Assembly (NCBI GenBank): GCA_026261815.1
Contig: JAMPIT010000174.1
Coordinates: forward strand, 14,384,001-14,448,000
Direction of reading: 5' to 3'
Source: Monarcha castaneiventris obscurior
Lineage: Eukaryota > Chordata > Aves > Passeriformes > Monarchidae
Length of the DNA stretch: 64,000 nucleotides
Position 1 is the first letter of the stretch; every line of letters starts with the position of its first letter. The position numbers and the translations under genes are program-made. The notes under the pieces were generated by a model that saw only the letters and a list, made by a program, of their open reading frames with translations, was not told the DNA's origin and made no database searches. Below are positions 1 to 12,900 of the stretch, piece by piece.

Positions 1-3000
1 CTATAATGGAAAATAAAATCCATCACACATCAGGGAGTGCTCAAAAACTCACTAGCACATGCAGAGGGAATCATGAACATAGCCCAGCAAGAGCCAGGGG
101 AGCAGACCTTGCTTTCCACGCTGTCCCACCCTACAGAACTTTGCATAGGCAGTTCCATCTGCTGGTGCTGGCCCACTCCTCATATGATCCCTTGGGGTTC
201 ACTTTTCACTCCACTGACCAAGGCCTGAGGTTTGCCCTGAAGGAATGATCCCATTCTTTCCCCACTAGCAAGTGAAATGCATTCAGGAGTTGCTGCCACT
301 ACCTACAGAGCATTAGTTTATTAAAGTAGCCTGCACCTCTGACAATTTTAAAAACTCTTAGAGGTCCCCTCCCTTACTCACATACATATGTTCATTTATC
401 TGGGGTCACAAGCTCTTTAGGCAGAGCACAGTCTCTGCCCGGCACTGGTAGGAGACAGTTATTGATGAGGAGCACAGATTATCAGTGCAATTAATCACCA
501 GATGACACAAATGAGGAAAGGATTCCACAACTCAAAGAGGAAAAAAAATAAAACCTTGACATCACACTATTTAATGTCTGCTGTATTGCACTTTTTCCCT
601 GCCTTGCTAGAAATAACACGTTCTGAACCCAATCTTAAATAAAGAATGGCACATTAAAACTCCCTGGAGGAGTATCTGAGGAAACAAAAGAGGAAAGAAA
701 TGTCTGAGTAATTGAAATAATAAAACTGTCAGCAAAAAATTGCCCTACTAGGGTAAATAAAATATTTCCATTTTAGCAAGCAAAACCTATTAAAAAATAA
801 AATGTATGCGCTATGTTTCTTCAGCAAGTTGCACCACTTAGCATATCATAAATAGCACAGTAAAACTTTCTTTAAAAACAAACCTAATAAAGGGAAAATA
901 ACAAATGATTACAGTCATTAAATACATATGGACTGAGAGCTTGCTATTACATGAACACTAGGTAATTCAGCCACTCCAGGCAATAATCTGTTTGAATAAT
1001 AACATGAAGTCACTTCCTAGGGAAGCTTGGAGCCTGAATGGGAGAGAATGCTACCTCTAATAATGAACACATTCAGGTTCAAAAATGAAAAGCAACCTTG
1101 GAAGAAAAAGAGAGAAACCAGATAATCCTCCTATTAAGTGGTAGGCAAACAAACGAAACAGCTTGCTAAAATACTGGCACTAAATTGAAACTGCAGGAAT
1201 GGTGAAATTCACCCAGGATCTGAAGTCCACCAGTAGCCTGAATTAACTCCCTTTCTTTCCTAGTTTCTCAAAATAGGAGTTGTATTTCTCACATATACAT
1301 ATTTATATATACATATGTATGAATACACAGAGTGTTGCTCCAAGCTCCTTTTGGCCCTATACTCACTGCCTGGCCCATTCTGTGCCCTGCTGAGGGAGAA
1401 CAAACACACCTCACCCTCACTGTTCATTGAAGGCAGAGACAATTTTATTGAATCTGGCTTCTATGAGCTGACTGTCTTTTTATATTTCCCTTGCAGTTCC
1501 TTTGTTTCCTGTGGATTGATTGCACTGAAAATTGAGCCCACATAGTAATTAATATCACTGAATACAGTACATTTCCCCATGAAAGTGCAGTGTGTGTTGT
1601 TTTGCAGTTTCATACAGTTACTTTTGTTACATTCAAGCAATGGACTGCTTTAGAAGACACCAATTTACATCACGTACTTTCTTGCTCAAGGAAACTCTCC
1701 TTCGATCTTTGCAGAGAGTATATTTCCACAAAATTTTTTTCACTAAATTGACAGATTTTCTCTCCATGCCAGCTCACTCCCCATCCCTCTTAAGCCTCAT
1801 TCCTTAATTGAAAGATTTCCTAGTCAGATTTAGCCCAGTGGATCTACTGTACCCAGGCTCAATCTGTTTATAATTTTATTCCAACACATGGAAAATATTT
1901 GCAACCTCCTAAATGATGCACTGCAAATCAGAGCTTAATCCAAGGACTCAGGAGGAGCAGCCCTTACATTTGCAGCCACTTGCTTATTCAGAGTGTTGAC
2001 AGCATCCCAGGTAGATGCAGACAGCCAAGGGTCTCGTGCTCCCATTTATTAGTGTGGTGACTCCATGTTATGGTGCAGTGCACGTTTGCACTCACCTCTA
2101 GAGTCTCCCTGCTGTGGGCAAGATTCCTGGCTGAGGTCCACCTCCCCAGGATGCTCTTCAACTCAGCACCCAAGGCCATGGCTACTTTCCATATGGGGCT
2201 TATGTCCATATGGCTTTTCTCCTCCAAAATAGGCTTAACTCAACCGTAATGTCATTGGGAATGCTGCTCCCTGCACGGCGCCCAAGGACTGACATAAGTC
2301 AGTGCTGTTACAGGAGTAAACCAGCAAAGGCAGCTGTGGGAGAGCATCTGAGCCCTAAACTCATGGTGGAGATGTGGCCTGTTTGCTGGTCTTGATCCCA
2401 ACCCCCTCCGCCCTGCTGAGATGGGACTTGGCATCTGCTGTGAACAGACCTGGGCACTCATCAAGCAATGCTGCAATTTGTTCCAGTCTTTAATATTCTG
2501 GAATAATTATTTTCTTTTTAATGGCACCATTCAGCTTTGCCCTCTCTATGGCAATTTTGAGGCAGAGTTGAAAGTGCAGGCAGTAAGAGCAGAATTAGGT
2601 CTTTGTCTAAAAGAAATTTAAGACAAAATTTTCTATCCAGAAATACAGGGTAGGAGGGATTTCTCATTAGTGGAAATTAGAGGACTGCTCCTGTCTTGCA
2701 GCTGGCACTGGCTCACAGAGCTGGGCACAAAAACAACAGCAAAAGGAACCCTTTCCCCCTGCTGATTTCAATCTTGGTTCCCAGCGCAGAAAAAGTCAAA
2801 GGAGGACTAGCCAAGTCGAGTTACTTGAAAAGCATTTAACCCTGGAGCAGCTCAAGTGTCACACTGTGATCTAGAGTAGCCATCAGCCCAGGGCCTGGGG
2901 ACTCAGATCTGGGCAAAAGTCAGCAAAGCAGCCACAACTGCATCTTCTGTATGGATGTGTCCGCTGGGACTGCCTAGATGGAACATGTGTGGCTCCAACC

Positions 3001-3342
3001 CTTGGTCCCTGCTCAGCCACCGACCAGTGGCTCTCCTCTGGTTCTCCAAGCAACATGGGAAAAGCCCAGCACTCAGAGAAGGAGCTGAGCTAAGCATCCC
3101 CATGGCACATGGACACCTCGGCAAGTGCCTTGCCCATCTCCAGCAATACAGGAAACAATTTCAAAACAATGACCAGATGATTAATTTCATTTAGAATTAA
3201 AAAAACCCCACTAAATCCAGCCATAAATATGGATAATTTTCACTTCTACTATATCTTTCAGCTAAGGCTATATGCCTTTAGTACATATCACTGGCTAGCC
3301 ACATGAGAAAGGCCAGAACAAACATTTGAGGTGAAAGGAAAC
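1..3342. other. Intronic sequence without a recognised gene
   Basis: No exon, RNA gene or familiar repeat was recognised apart from the short TA-rich tract near 1291-1323. The open frames here are all under 80 codons and scattered over both strands, as expected by chance. A slightly GC-richer stretch at about 1990-2410 has overlapping frames but no recognisable domain. Confidence 0.6.
1291..1323. repeat. Short TA/CA-rich low-complexity tract
   Basis: An imperfect run of ACATAT and TATATA units, including the palindrome TACATATGTA near its right end. It is a degenerate microsatellite with no evident function. Confidence 0.6.
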
Positions 3343-3460
3343 AGGATTCAAGGGGAAGCCTCACCCAGTGCCCAGTAAAGGGGGCAGTCAGTGCCCTGGT
3401 CCTGCTGGCCACACTGGTGCTGGTACAGGCCAAGATGTAATGCCATTAACACCCAGTTGG
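3343..3460 (-). mobile_element. CR1 LINE fragment (ORF2 C-terminal region, decayed)
   Basis: The plus strand carries GCCCTGGTCCTGCTGGCCAC followed by ACT and a 'tacaggccaagatg' stretch. This is the complement of the well-known avian CR1 segment at the end of the reverse-transcriptase frame. The same core recurs at 46545-46705. The fragment is truncated at both ends and its reading frame is broken. Confidence 0.75.
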
Positions 3461-5591
3461 AGGAGGGACAGCAGAACACAACTTGACCATATGATAAAAG
3501 AGACATTATCTGCAATTCCGCTGGGGAAACATAGACTGGACTCTGTTTCCAGGGTTTCCTGAGATAAAAGCTTCCAGATCTAGTGTTTCATTATGGAGAC
3601 TTCACGTATTGATCAGGCAGATGATACAAATCTTTCAGAGGATCTAGCCTGGTGCTGGAGTTTGCAAAAAATTCCTACAGTTACATTTTTAATCTTTTAT
3701 TTTCCTGACTTGATTTGGGGGTTTCGCTTCTTGTTTCTTCCCAATTTGATGTTTAAATGCAGATCTAAACCTCCGGCACAAGCTGCCACACTGAGTGGCT
3801 CACTAAACCAGTTTAGGACAGGTTTCAAAAACTTTGAAAATACCAATAGTTTTGTACATGGACGAGCTACCTTGTTAATTGGGCTCTCAGTGTGTTCACT
3901 GTTGGCTGAACGCCCTACACAGACAGTAAAAAAGGACCCTGAAAGACCTTGCAATGCTCATTAGAGGCAAAGGAGAGGTCACTTTAACAGTGTCCTAGTA
4001 ATTACTCAGGCTCTGTTCACGGATTGGTGTCAGTCCTTGACACTACAGTTTCCATATTTGTGCAATTTCTAATTTACAGATGTAACCTGGGAGAGATGAG
4101 GAAACATTTCAACATAACTATTACACCTTCCCTTTGCATTAACACATTTCACCATCAGTTCATCAGGAAAGAACCAAACTGGCAACAAAAAGAAAACTGC
4201 CCATGCTACAGGCAAAGAGGGCATTATCAACCTGTTTCTGAAGCATCCAATTCCTCTGCAGCACCATCAGGGAAGCAGAATGCACAAAGTTTCAAAGAAG
4301 TACTTTGATGAAAAACGAGAACCAAACAAAAACTCCCTCGTAATTTAAGGCTCCTAAACTCACAAACAAAAAACAAGAGCCCATCTCTCTGAATTTCTGG
4401 TGTTTTTGCCAACAGAGTGAAACCTGCACCCGCACATTGCAGGTCACTGTACATGATACCTGCCAGACTGTCACCTCAGAGGGGCTGCCTAGTGGGGGAC
4501 ATCCCTACATATGTTAGCCTTCAGGTGAATAAATACATGAATAAAAGAACAAATAAATGCTGGAATTAAAAATATATTCGTCATATTAATGTATTCATGT
4601 TACCCTTTCTTTCTCTTGGTGGGATTGTCTGTGGGTACAGATATATCTTCTAATTCCTTCACCCCTGCATCCCCCTCTGTTACCAAGTGTAGGAACCTTT
4701 CTTCTTATTTTAGGAGCTTGAAAAATAACACCCTTTGAAATATCACTTTGACTTCTTTGCCACTTGGCAAAACACTGATGTTTTTCTTCTGCTTCTTTTG
4801 TACTACAGGCTGGAATTTCTCTGGGTCATTTACTGCTTGACACTTTAATTGCTTTTTATCAGGAGTCTTATTGATGAATTCATTAGTGGTGGATTTACAT
4901 GAAGAATCCCAGCAAAGCTATTCAGAGCTTGTCGGCTTTTCCCTCCAGAAGGGTGTTAAGTTCACCTGATGCTTCACTGTACAAGTCATGAGCCATTCTC
5001 CCTTGGACATGTCACCAAAGCACCATACATCATGCTGGGTTAGAAGAACCACCCTGGAAAGGCAGACACATCCCCAGGGATTCACTAATACTGTTTGAAC
5101 CTGCACATTAGGGATGCTTAATGAAAAGAGGACTGGTTTCAGAAACTTGGAGCAGGAGGCCTCCCAGGACAATATGAGAAGTAAGTTAAATATGAGCATT
5201 ACCCTGTAACTGTGAGCAGCTTATCGATCAGAAGTTACACATTCGCAGTTTCCTACAATATAAATCAGAAAAAGCACAGAACTCAGCATGAAGCTGAAGT
5301 GTGAGGGGAGATAAGAAATAGTGAAGGGACTATTCCTGAGCAGTTCTGCCTTTGGGTATTACGTTTCTCTAACGAAGGAATTCTTATTAATACAAATATT
5401 TCCATTTTAAAAATGTATTTTGTTTTCAATGAAGGGCTCTTCTGTTTGGCTTTAAACTTCCTCTGCATTGTGAAAATGCATGAGAACCAGAAAGCAAACC
5501 TGGCCAATGTGCTGTTTGAAAGGAAAGAGCAATTGGCCACCCTCATCTCATTGTTCAAATGAAGTAACACATAAAAGGAAAATGAGTAAAC
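3461..5591. other. Intronic sequence without a recognised gene
   Basis: I see no exon or named repeat. The longest open frame is 123 codons at 3593-3964 (plus), overlapped by an 85-codon frame on the other strand. Neither shows a known domain, and the composition is ordinary intron. Confidence 0.55.
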
Positions 5592-5652
5592 AGATTAATA
5601 GATTTTAGACCCAGAAAGGAACATTATGATTATTTAGTCTGACCTCTTGCAA
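5592..5652 (+). repeat. Old dispersed repeat, copy 1 (family not named)
   Basis: The segment beginning AGATTAATAGATTTTAGACC and running to AGTCTGACCTCTTGC matches 9923-9967 in the same orientation. It follows the pattern of an ancient sauropsid interspersed repeat (cATAGATTTTAaggCCAGAAgGGACCATTATGATCATcTAGTCTGACC) that I recall from turtle and bird genomes. I cannot assign the family reliably; a 3' end of a CR1/L3-like LINE is possible. Confidence 0.5.
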
Positions 5653-6029
5653 ATAGAAGTACGTGATGAAAATTCTCCTTGTACCAATAATATAGGGTGT
5701 TAATCAGGCAGGGACAGATATTACTACAGAATTACTGTATGGCCTACAGAGATTTGCCTTATTCAGTAAATATGTCAGAAAACTGCCCTGACTTTCTCAT
5801 TTGCAGCATATCATAAAATATACAGCTTGAACAAGGCGAGGACTTTCCTTGTTATTTTATCTTTAAATCACCCAGCTTAAAATCTGCTGGTAACATAAAT
5901 ATATGCTCCAAGGCCACCAAAGGAAGGACACAGGGTTAGTTTTGGCTTATTTTTCCAGAATGCAGGTGTGTGCATATGCCAGGGAGGAATGGATAGATGT
6001 TAGCACCCTCTCCCTTGATACTGCTGCTC

Positions 6030-6360
6030 AATCATAAAATCACTCAGGCTGGAAAAGATCTTCAAGAACATCAAGTCCAACCTTTCGCCAAACACCACCA
6101 TGCCCACTAAAATATATCCTGAAGGGCCACATCTACTCCCTTTTTGAACACTTTCTGGCATGGCAACTGCACCACTTCACTGGACAGCCTGTTCCAGTGC
6201 TTGGCCACTCTTTGAGCGAAGAAAATTTTCCTCACATCCAACCCGAACCCTTCCTGGCGCAACATGAGGCCATTTCCTCTTGTCCTATTAACAGCTTCCG
6301 GGGAGAAGAGATCCCACCTCATTACAACCTCCTTCCAGGCTGTGTACAGAAAATGCAATG
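6030..6360 (-). mobile_element. CR1 LINE 3' end with the ORF2 C-terminus (5'-truncated)
   Basis: CR1 is the main LINE of birds; ORF2 encodes an endonuclease and reverse transcriptase. The minus-strand frame shows the typical C-terminal block: NRTRGNGL, then LDVRKIFF, then AKHWNRL, then VFKKGVDVAL. It closes with a stop and a 3' UTR whose complement starts ATCATAAAATCACTCAGGCT. The copy is strongly 5'-truncated, as is usual for CR1. Its CR1 identity fades near 6340-6360, and the adjoining 6360-6480 segment is unassigned. It lies in the same orientation as CAMK1D. Confidence 0.92.
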
Positions 6361-7304
6361 CAATACTGCCACGGTATTTGTTCTGGTTTTTCAGCCATTT
6401 CACCACTGTGATGGTGGCTGCTCCAAAGGGCTGCTCCCCACTCTGAGGGGTTGTTTGCAAAAAAATTGGGGAAAAATGCTGTGGCCATTTTTCTGAACCA
6501 AACTGAGCAAACTAAACCATTTTTTCTCCTGCATTAAAAGTTTCATGTGACATTTGTTGAGCAGCTGTAGTGAGGCTGTTCTTTGGAGAACAGACCTCTG
6601 TTTCCACTGGGGCAAGACTGTTAAGACTCTGGAAAGCTCTGCTCAGGGATGTAATACAGTTTGGCAGTTAAAAGCTTTGGAGACAGCATTTTCCTTCACA
6701 GAATCCCTACTGCGGAGATCTTTTGAGGTCCATGATTTTTCAAGGTCAATGCTGTCTTGTTTTATTCAGAATTTTATTCCATATTCAAAGAACCAACATT
6801 ATAGTCAAAATTTCCCCATGTCCCATCAGCTGTATAAAGCGTGACTGAACCAAGGGCAACCAAATGACAAAGGACATCAGGTTTTTAAGTCTCTTGTGAT
6901 TACACTGCTCTGAGTGGCAGCTAATGACAGCCCTTCAAATGCCAGCAGCCCATCTATGCTCATTCCCCCAGGCAGTGGTGCGTGGAGGAAACATGGGACC
7001 AGCCAGAGACAGCAGCACTCCCCCAGTGCTGCCAACATTACAAGGCCCAGGAAAGAAACCAGTGCTTCCACTGATGACCCACCGTGCAACCAAATCCTAA
7101 GGAACAACATAGCAAAATTTCACAGTTCTAACACTCTTCTGAGGTCTGCAAACACCATGGTGCGAGGAAGATGGGCACATCCTTTTTTTCTACTCTTCTG
7201 AGCTCCTATAGTGTGACTGGCACCGCCACAGGAGCCAAGGAATCATCCTAGGAATAGCAGGGGGATCACACTCAAGTGGGCTCCTTGTCATTTGAAAAAG
7301 GACC
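6361..7304. other. Intronic sequence without a recognised gene
   Basis: No exon or repeat was recognised between the two CR1 copies. The open frames of 60 to 99 codons overlap one another on both strands and show no domain. Confidence 0.5.
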
Positions 7305-7501
7305 AGTGGAGGGTGGTGAAACACTGGCACAGGTCGCCCAGATGGGCCGTGGATGTCCCATCCCTGGAAACATGGAAGATCACGTTGGACAGGGCTCTGA
7401 GCAACCTGATGTAGTAGAAGCTGTCCCTGCTCATTGCAGGAGGGTTGGACTGGGTGACCTTTGAGGTCCCTTCCAACCCAAATTATTCCGTGATTCTATG
7501 A
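7305..7501 (+). mobile_element. CR1 LINE 3' end
   Basis: The sense 3' region runs from GGGTGGTGAAACACTGGCAC through CATCCCTGGAAACATGGAAG and GAGCAACCTGATGTAG to CCTTCCAACCC and the terminal GATTCTATGA. It includes the end of ORF2 and the short 3' UTR. It is 5'-truncated, inactive, and antisense to CAMK1D. Confidence 0.92.
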
Positions 7502-7798
7502 CAGAGGTTGGCACTTCAATCCATTCTTCTTCATGGCTCTGCATTAAATAGAAAGGCAAAGCTGAAGCTCAGCCATGGTGACTTTACCTGTGTCAGTCAA
7601 CAGTTTGATATCACCACATCCCTGCAAGCAATGTATTCACTAGTGAAAAAAACAGCATTTTAAAAAATGTCACTAAAAATATACACAGTATGTACTTAAT
7701 AAGTCAAATGTGTAGTTTTAAAAGAAGGAATTGCTCAGTGGTTTATTCACTTCCTTCTATGGGATGGCAGTAAATCAGCCCAATCACTCTTGCTTGCT

Positions 7799-7857
7799 GT
7801 GTGTGCATGTATATGTATATATAAATATATATATACACACACACACACATATATACG
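7799..7857. repeat. Compound (TG/TA/CA)n microsatellite
   Basis: A GTGTGCATGTATATG stretch passes into TATATAAATATATATATA, then (AC)8 and ATATATAC. The alternating purine-pyrimidine composition is typical of a compound dinucleotide microsatellite and is likely length-polymorphic. Confidence 0.85.
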
Positions 7858-8511
7858 TGATTTTGTTGCCTCAATCTTTTTTATTTTGCTTCTAGGAAAC
7901 AGAAGAGTACAACTCTGTAGACAAACCAGCACTCAAAATACATTTTCCAGTATCTGAGGGCTGGAACAACGTATTTCCTAACTGCTGTCTAATTCCTCCA
8001 ACGCTTCATAAAACAAGCGGATAGTTAAAATCTGGAGGAGATTCCTCACCTGACAACAATTTAAAACTAGGTCATGTTTCAGCACTAATAGGTTTGGTTT
8101 ATTTTCCTTTTTACTTGTTTTCCAATGGAAACCAACCTCGATGTCCTGCCAGCATTAACTAGGAATAACAGACCTAAAAATAATGAAAACTGGTGCAACT
8201 GAAAACAGATACTGTAAATTACACAATGTATAGCAAACAATTTTGAAATATAAGGTAAATGCAGCACTGAGAATTGTCCTAAATAACAAAAAGGAGGACA
8301 GGAAAGTGCAGTAAAGTCACTCTCAGCTGGAGCTTCAACAGCCCAGATTTTTTGTGAAATACATTTAATAGAAATTTGGGGTGGTGTGTATTCCTTTTTC
8401 TGAGACTGACTTGTTTTCCACTTGCTTTCTCGCAAGTAAGTTTGCAGGCAGATGTCATCACAGAAATAGCCAATGTAAAGGTAATACCAAGTAATATTTG
8501 TCTCAGTGCAG

Positions 8512-8531
8512 AAGGAGCTTTGAAGCTCCTT
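8512..8531. repeat. Perfect short inverted repeat
   Basis: Nine-base arms AAGGAGCTT and AAGCTCCTT are separated by only TG. No run of T follows that would suggest a terminator or a Pol III gene end. It may be chance. Confidence 0.5.
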
Positions 8532-8650
8532 ATATCCCCTGTATCTCACATAAATTCTACTTTTTTTTTTCAGCTTATCTCTAGGATTTACAACATTGAG
8601 CCATCCCTTTGTCCTAGAGAAATACAACCCTGGAAAATTTATTTTGACCC

Positions 8651-8671
8651 AAAAAAAAAAAAAAAAAAAAA
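8651..8671 (+). repeat. Poly-A tract (21 A)
   Basis: An uninterrupted run of 21 A follows TTTTGACCC. I looked upstream for a processed pseudogene or retrocopy ending here and recognised none, and there is no AATAAA close by. It is best read as a mononucleotide microsatellite. Confidence 0.8.
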
Positions 8672-9539
8672 GGAGAAATGCTGTCAACTGGTCAAGATAT
8701 ATTGTTGCAAATATCAACTTTCCAAGCAGTTTGTAGGAACAGTAAACTGGGAGCTAAACATTAAAACCAAACAGACCAACTTAACTCTAAGCTATATAGG
8801 TACCTTGTTTTATCAAACTGTTGCAACAACTATATATACATTTAAAATGTCATTATTACAATCTCCAACTTTTGAGTAAGTGTTAAGAAAGTTGCAGAGA
8901 ACTGATAAAGTAAACTTCAAAATTCTAATTCCTTATAATGAAGTATTTCTTAAGAAATGTGCAAGCAACTCAAGTACAAGGAAAAACCCATTTTAATTTA
9001 TATGCAAAATTTTAGGATATACGGTTTCTATAAATATCAGGAAATACATGTTGGAGTTGAAATATAAGTTGGAGTTATGAAGGCCAATTCCCTGAAATAC
9101 TCCGTGGCCATGAAAAATCAAACAAAAGGTTTAGGAGAAAAATGAGTGCGAAGTAGAAAATAATTTGTCTTCCTAAACATCCATGGAATGCTCCCACTTT
9201 CAATACTTTTGAGAAAGTTCATCTCACCAAATCTTGCAAGTCTAGACAGTAAGGACCTATACGAGCACTACCACACTGCTCTCTTCCAGCCAGCACAAGG
9301 AAGGGAGCATTTCTAGGGTGTGAGGAGCAGAAATGTCCATTTTTGTGTTCATTTGGACAAATCCCAGCTTGATGATCTCTATGGAAAGAGTCCTCAGATG
9401 CTTTGGCCAAAAGCATAATCCAACTTGGGGAACTACAGAGAAGAAAAGCAAGCAGGACCAGAGAGCTTCTCTGTGAACAGAGAGAACACATTTTACAAAG
9501 AAGAGAGATGGCAGAGGAGAACACTACAGAATCAGAGAA

Positions 9540-9635
9540 ACATGGAATCATTTAGGCTGGAAAAGACCTCTAAGATCATCGAGTCTGACCGTTAACCCAG
9601 CACTGCCAAGTCCACCATTAAACCATTCATGGGAA
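9540..9635 (-). mobile_element. CR1 LINE 3' end, short fragment
   Basis: The plus strand reads ATGGAATCATTTAGGCTGGA, then AAGACCTCTAAGATCATCGA, then GTCTGACC and CACTGCCAAGTCCACCATTA. This is the complement of the CR1 3' terminus in the subfamily that also occurs at 36885-37127. Only about 95 bases remain. Confidence 0.9.
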
Positions 9636-9922
9636 GGATGGAGCATGGACAAGGGAAATATAAAGAATTATTTCACACCACAGATGAGAAATGGGAGACC
9701 TAACGGAATTAGCAGGTGGTGGATTTAAGACAAAAGCCTTTGTCATCCCAAGAGCCATCCTGGAGCAGATGAATCTTTGGTATGACCCAATAAAACTGCG
9801 CTCATGTTCTTATGTTTGTGCTCATCAAATTAATTATTGAATTGTTCACTCAGCTCTGGTCTGAATGTGCATACCTACATTAAGGGAGTCTTTTGATTCA
9901 TTCACTTAAAATCAAATATGAC

Positions 9923-9967
9923 AGATTCATAGATTTTAAAGCCATTATGATAATCTAATCTGACCCC
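9923..9967 (+). repeat. Old dispersed repeat, copy 2 (family not named)
   Basis: AGATTCATAGATTTTAAAGCC, then a gap of about nine bases relative to copy 1, then ATTATGATAATCTAATCTGA and CCCC. It aligns with 5592-5645 in the same orientation. The level of divergence implies an old element shared with other sauropsids. Confidence 0.5.
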
Positions 9968-12900
9968 AGACAAAACAAAGACAGTACGATTTTTGCCTCC
10001 AATCCATAGCTCCTGGCTGGACAAAAGACTATCATTTAGCAGTGTAGACAGGCTTGACTTAGAAGATACCACTAATCCCTTGTCTGCTTTGTCCAGTAGT
10101 TAATTACACACACTGACTAATTACACTGAGGTTTTTTTCCAATGATAATTTCGGATGTTCTGTCTCTGGAACCCTTTCCACACTGCCTGCAGACTCTTCA
10201 GCTATATTAGAGCAACTTTACTCGATTTAGGTCTTGGTAACCTCATTTTTTTTGCTTCTGTGTGAAGTTTTTCTCCAAAAAAAGTTATATTCAACAGCCA
10301 CCTGAGAAGGTATCTGAGAAGGTATTGTGAAGAGCTAACTAGAAGCTGAGTGATGCTCATTTCCAGTTCTCCATTTGGAATGTTAAATTACCATGTTAAG
10401 TATCTTCACTTACATCTGCATTAATAATGAATTGGCTGTTCCTCGAGAGGATATGGACCAGTACTAGGTGCCTGTATTGCAGTATTGAATCAAATATAAC
10501 CGAAACAGAATACACAGTTTACAATTACTGCTCTCTTCTCAATATCATTTAATCACTCTACTTAATCTTGTGAGTTTATCTCACTGCTGTTCAAGCAAGA
10601 TATTACTGTTTTCCACAGCAAAGAGTGAATTTCTGCAATTTTGAGTGGCGTAGAGACACAGCAATCTAAGTCCTTACAGCCTGGATGCCATCTCAGCTAA
10701 GTAAAACTTACATGACTGTTAAGAGCAATACTATATATTTAGCCAGTAAATTCAGTTTCAAGGGGGCACTTGTCACTGAAAGAACAGGAGAAACAGGTAT
10801 TGAATTTGGAAAGCTAAGGATTGTACATAAATTGATTAGTCTCCTGCCCAGTCACCTCTAAAGGGGGACAGGGGGCACAGGCCATGGTGAGTGAGGATGA
10901 GCCACAGACACAGCCAGATCAAACCTGTCAAAAGCAGATTGTGGCGAACACACTGGTCTAAATCCCACTGCTCCAACCCCACTGCAAGCCATGACTGCTG
11001 AGCTCTCCTTACCATGTCCCACCTGAAGCTTTCACCTACGTATGAACCACAATTTTTCACACCACCCATTCTTTCCCAGCTCCCTCCGTGCATGAGGCCT
11101 GTGAGTGGGTTCATGATGGAACAGCACAGGCTCCTAAAGCTCCATGTTTATTTGCAGATGGCCAGCTGCCCTCTCCCATTAACAACAGCTAATTTCCAAG
11201 CTGAGCCCTTTGCACAGATAAGGCACAGCAGGGACCAGCAGGACCCGCTGATTTATTGTGGTTTGGCTGGAGGGTGGGCAGCACAGATATTCTCTCACGG
11301 CCTTGAGGGAAGATTTATGATGTACAAAAGAGGCAGTTTCTTAAAAAAAAGCATCTGGTCCTAATTCTCAATACTCTCAAAAACCCCCTCAGCATTCAGG
11401 CATGTGAAAGACCATGGCTCGTGATTTCTGCTACCATGGGATGAACTCCTCATGGAAATGCTGTCCATACCATCCCCAGGAGAGATGGGAGGAATGAGGT
11501 GCCATCAGCAGCAAATGAAGCACTGGCAAACCTGGCCAGCAGAAAGGATGGCCTCCAAAAATGCTGGGAAATCATGAGTGAAAACCAGCTGAGCATTGAG
11601 AGTGCAGAAAGGGCGATTCTGCCAACACCCTGCACTTGCTCAGTCTGTGTTGGCTGCCTGGAACTAAAACCAGGTACCACAGCCACAGATTTACTACTTT
11701 TATTCTGTGCAATAGCTGAATTTACTGCCTTTAGAAGGAAAAAAAACCCAACCTTCCAGGAAGGCAAGTATTTGTTAAAAATCTAGTAGGAGCATAGCTC
11801 ACAGAAGAGAAAGTTTCCAGAACGTCCCACATAACACATATGTGCCCCAGGGTTTATTTTAATAATTCTTCAATTATTGCCTTGCTGGTGTCTGTTTTAG
11901 TCCAGGCCATGGAGATGCTTCTAATGGAAATCATCAATTCATCACAGAGACAATTTGCAAGGATATAATCACAGAGATGAAAACAGACACATGCTCATGC
12001 AAATAATGAGGACTACAGGAAAAGAGGGAAGATTTTATGATTCTGTTATTTTTAATGGCAGCTATTTGCTCCTGTGTCTTAACAAACCAGGCTGGACAAC
12101 TGCCAAGCATTCTGTTTTTTACTGTGACTGTCCCTTGGCCTTGGGAGAGATTTTAAATATCCATTTATACATTATTGCTCCAAGGCTGCCATCTATTCTA
12201 ACACTTTACATTTTCCTTGACACACAAAATGCAAGGCTCCAGCTATTTCTTCGTTAATCAACACAAGTAGCTCCACAGTAATTTTATTTTCAAGACAGAA
12301 GAGCGAATCGATGCCAAGAAGCCAACCCTCACAGGTCATGCTCAATATTTTAGGAGTTTGTGTTACAATTGCCTTGTCTATTTCTGTAATAATTTTTAAT
12401 GGATGGATTAGCGACAAGCTTACGTTTGTAAAAAGCAAATCCATGATTGATACAACAAAGAATCAAAGTTAGCTGGGAAAATGGAGAAAAGCTTAACCAG
12501 ACCATCTCACATGCAGAAGTCAGTGGGAGCTACATCCAGTACCAAAATCCAATACAGTGCTGCTCAAAGACTCTTCTCTGTCTCACAGCAAACACCTGGC
12601 TCATCTGCTGGGGCAGGGCACAGTGCCACTCTTGCCCATCCCACAGGACAACATCCCAAAAATCCCTCTCCCAGGAGAGGCACCCCAAAGGCAGCTCCTG
12701 GTAAGCACCACCCCAAGGCAGAGGGGACAAAAAGTAAAGACCTCATTCCTCTCAGCCTCCAAGCATCCAAGAGGATTATCCCAAAGCCTCAAAGAAACCT
12801 TGCTGATGCCTCCTGTTAGCCACGCTCTGTGCAAAGTTCTTCTTGAGCACTGCCCCTCGGGGATTGTAAAGGATATAATTTCCCTGTGTTTCACATTTCG

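Larger units (their letters stand above)
7502..9539. other. Intronic sequence with microsatellite and poly-A tract, no gene
   Basis: It contains the TA/CA microsatellite at 7799-7857, a short perfect hairpin at 8512-8531 and a run of 21 A at 8651-8671. Open frames of 210 codons (8085-8717, minus) and 167 codons (8376-8879, plus) run through that homopolymer and look fortuitous. Confidence 0.55.

Noticed and set aside
8620..8671. Processed pseudogene ending in the 21-A tract
   Set aside because: No coding remnant, AATAAA or target duplication upstream of the poly-A.
8085..8717. 210-codon open frame on the minus strand
   Set aside because: It runs through the complement of a 21-base poly-A (a run of Phe) and has no domain. 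It is a low-complexity artefact.
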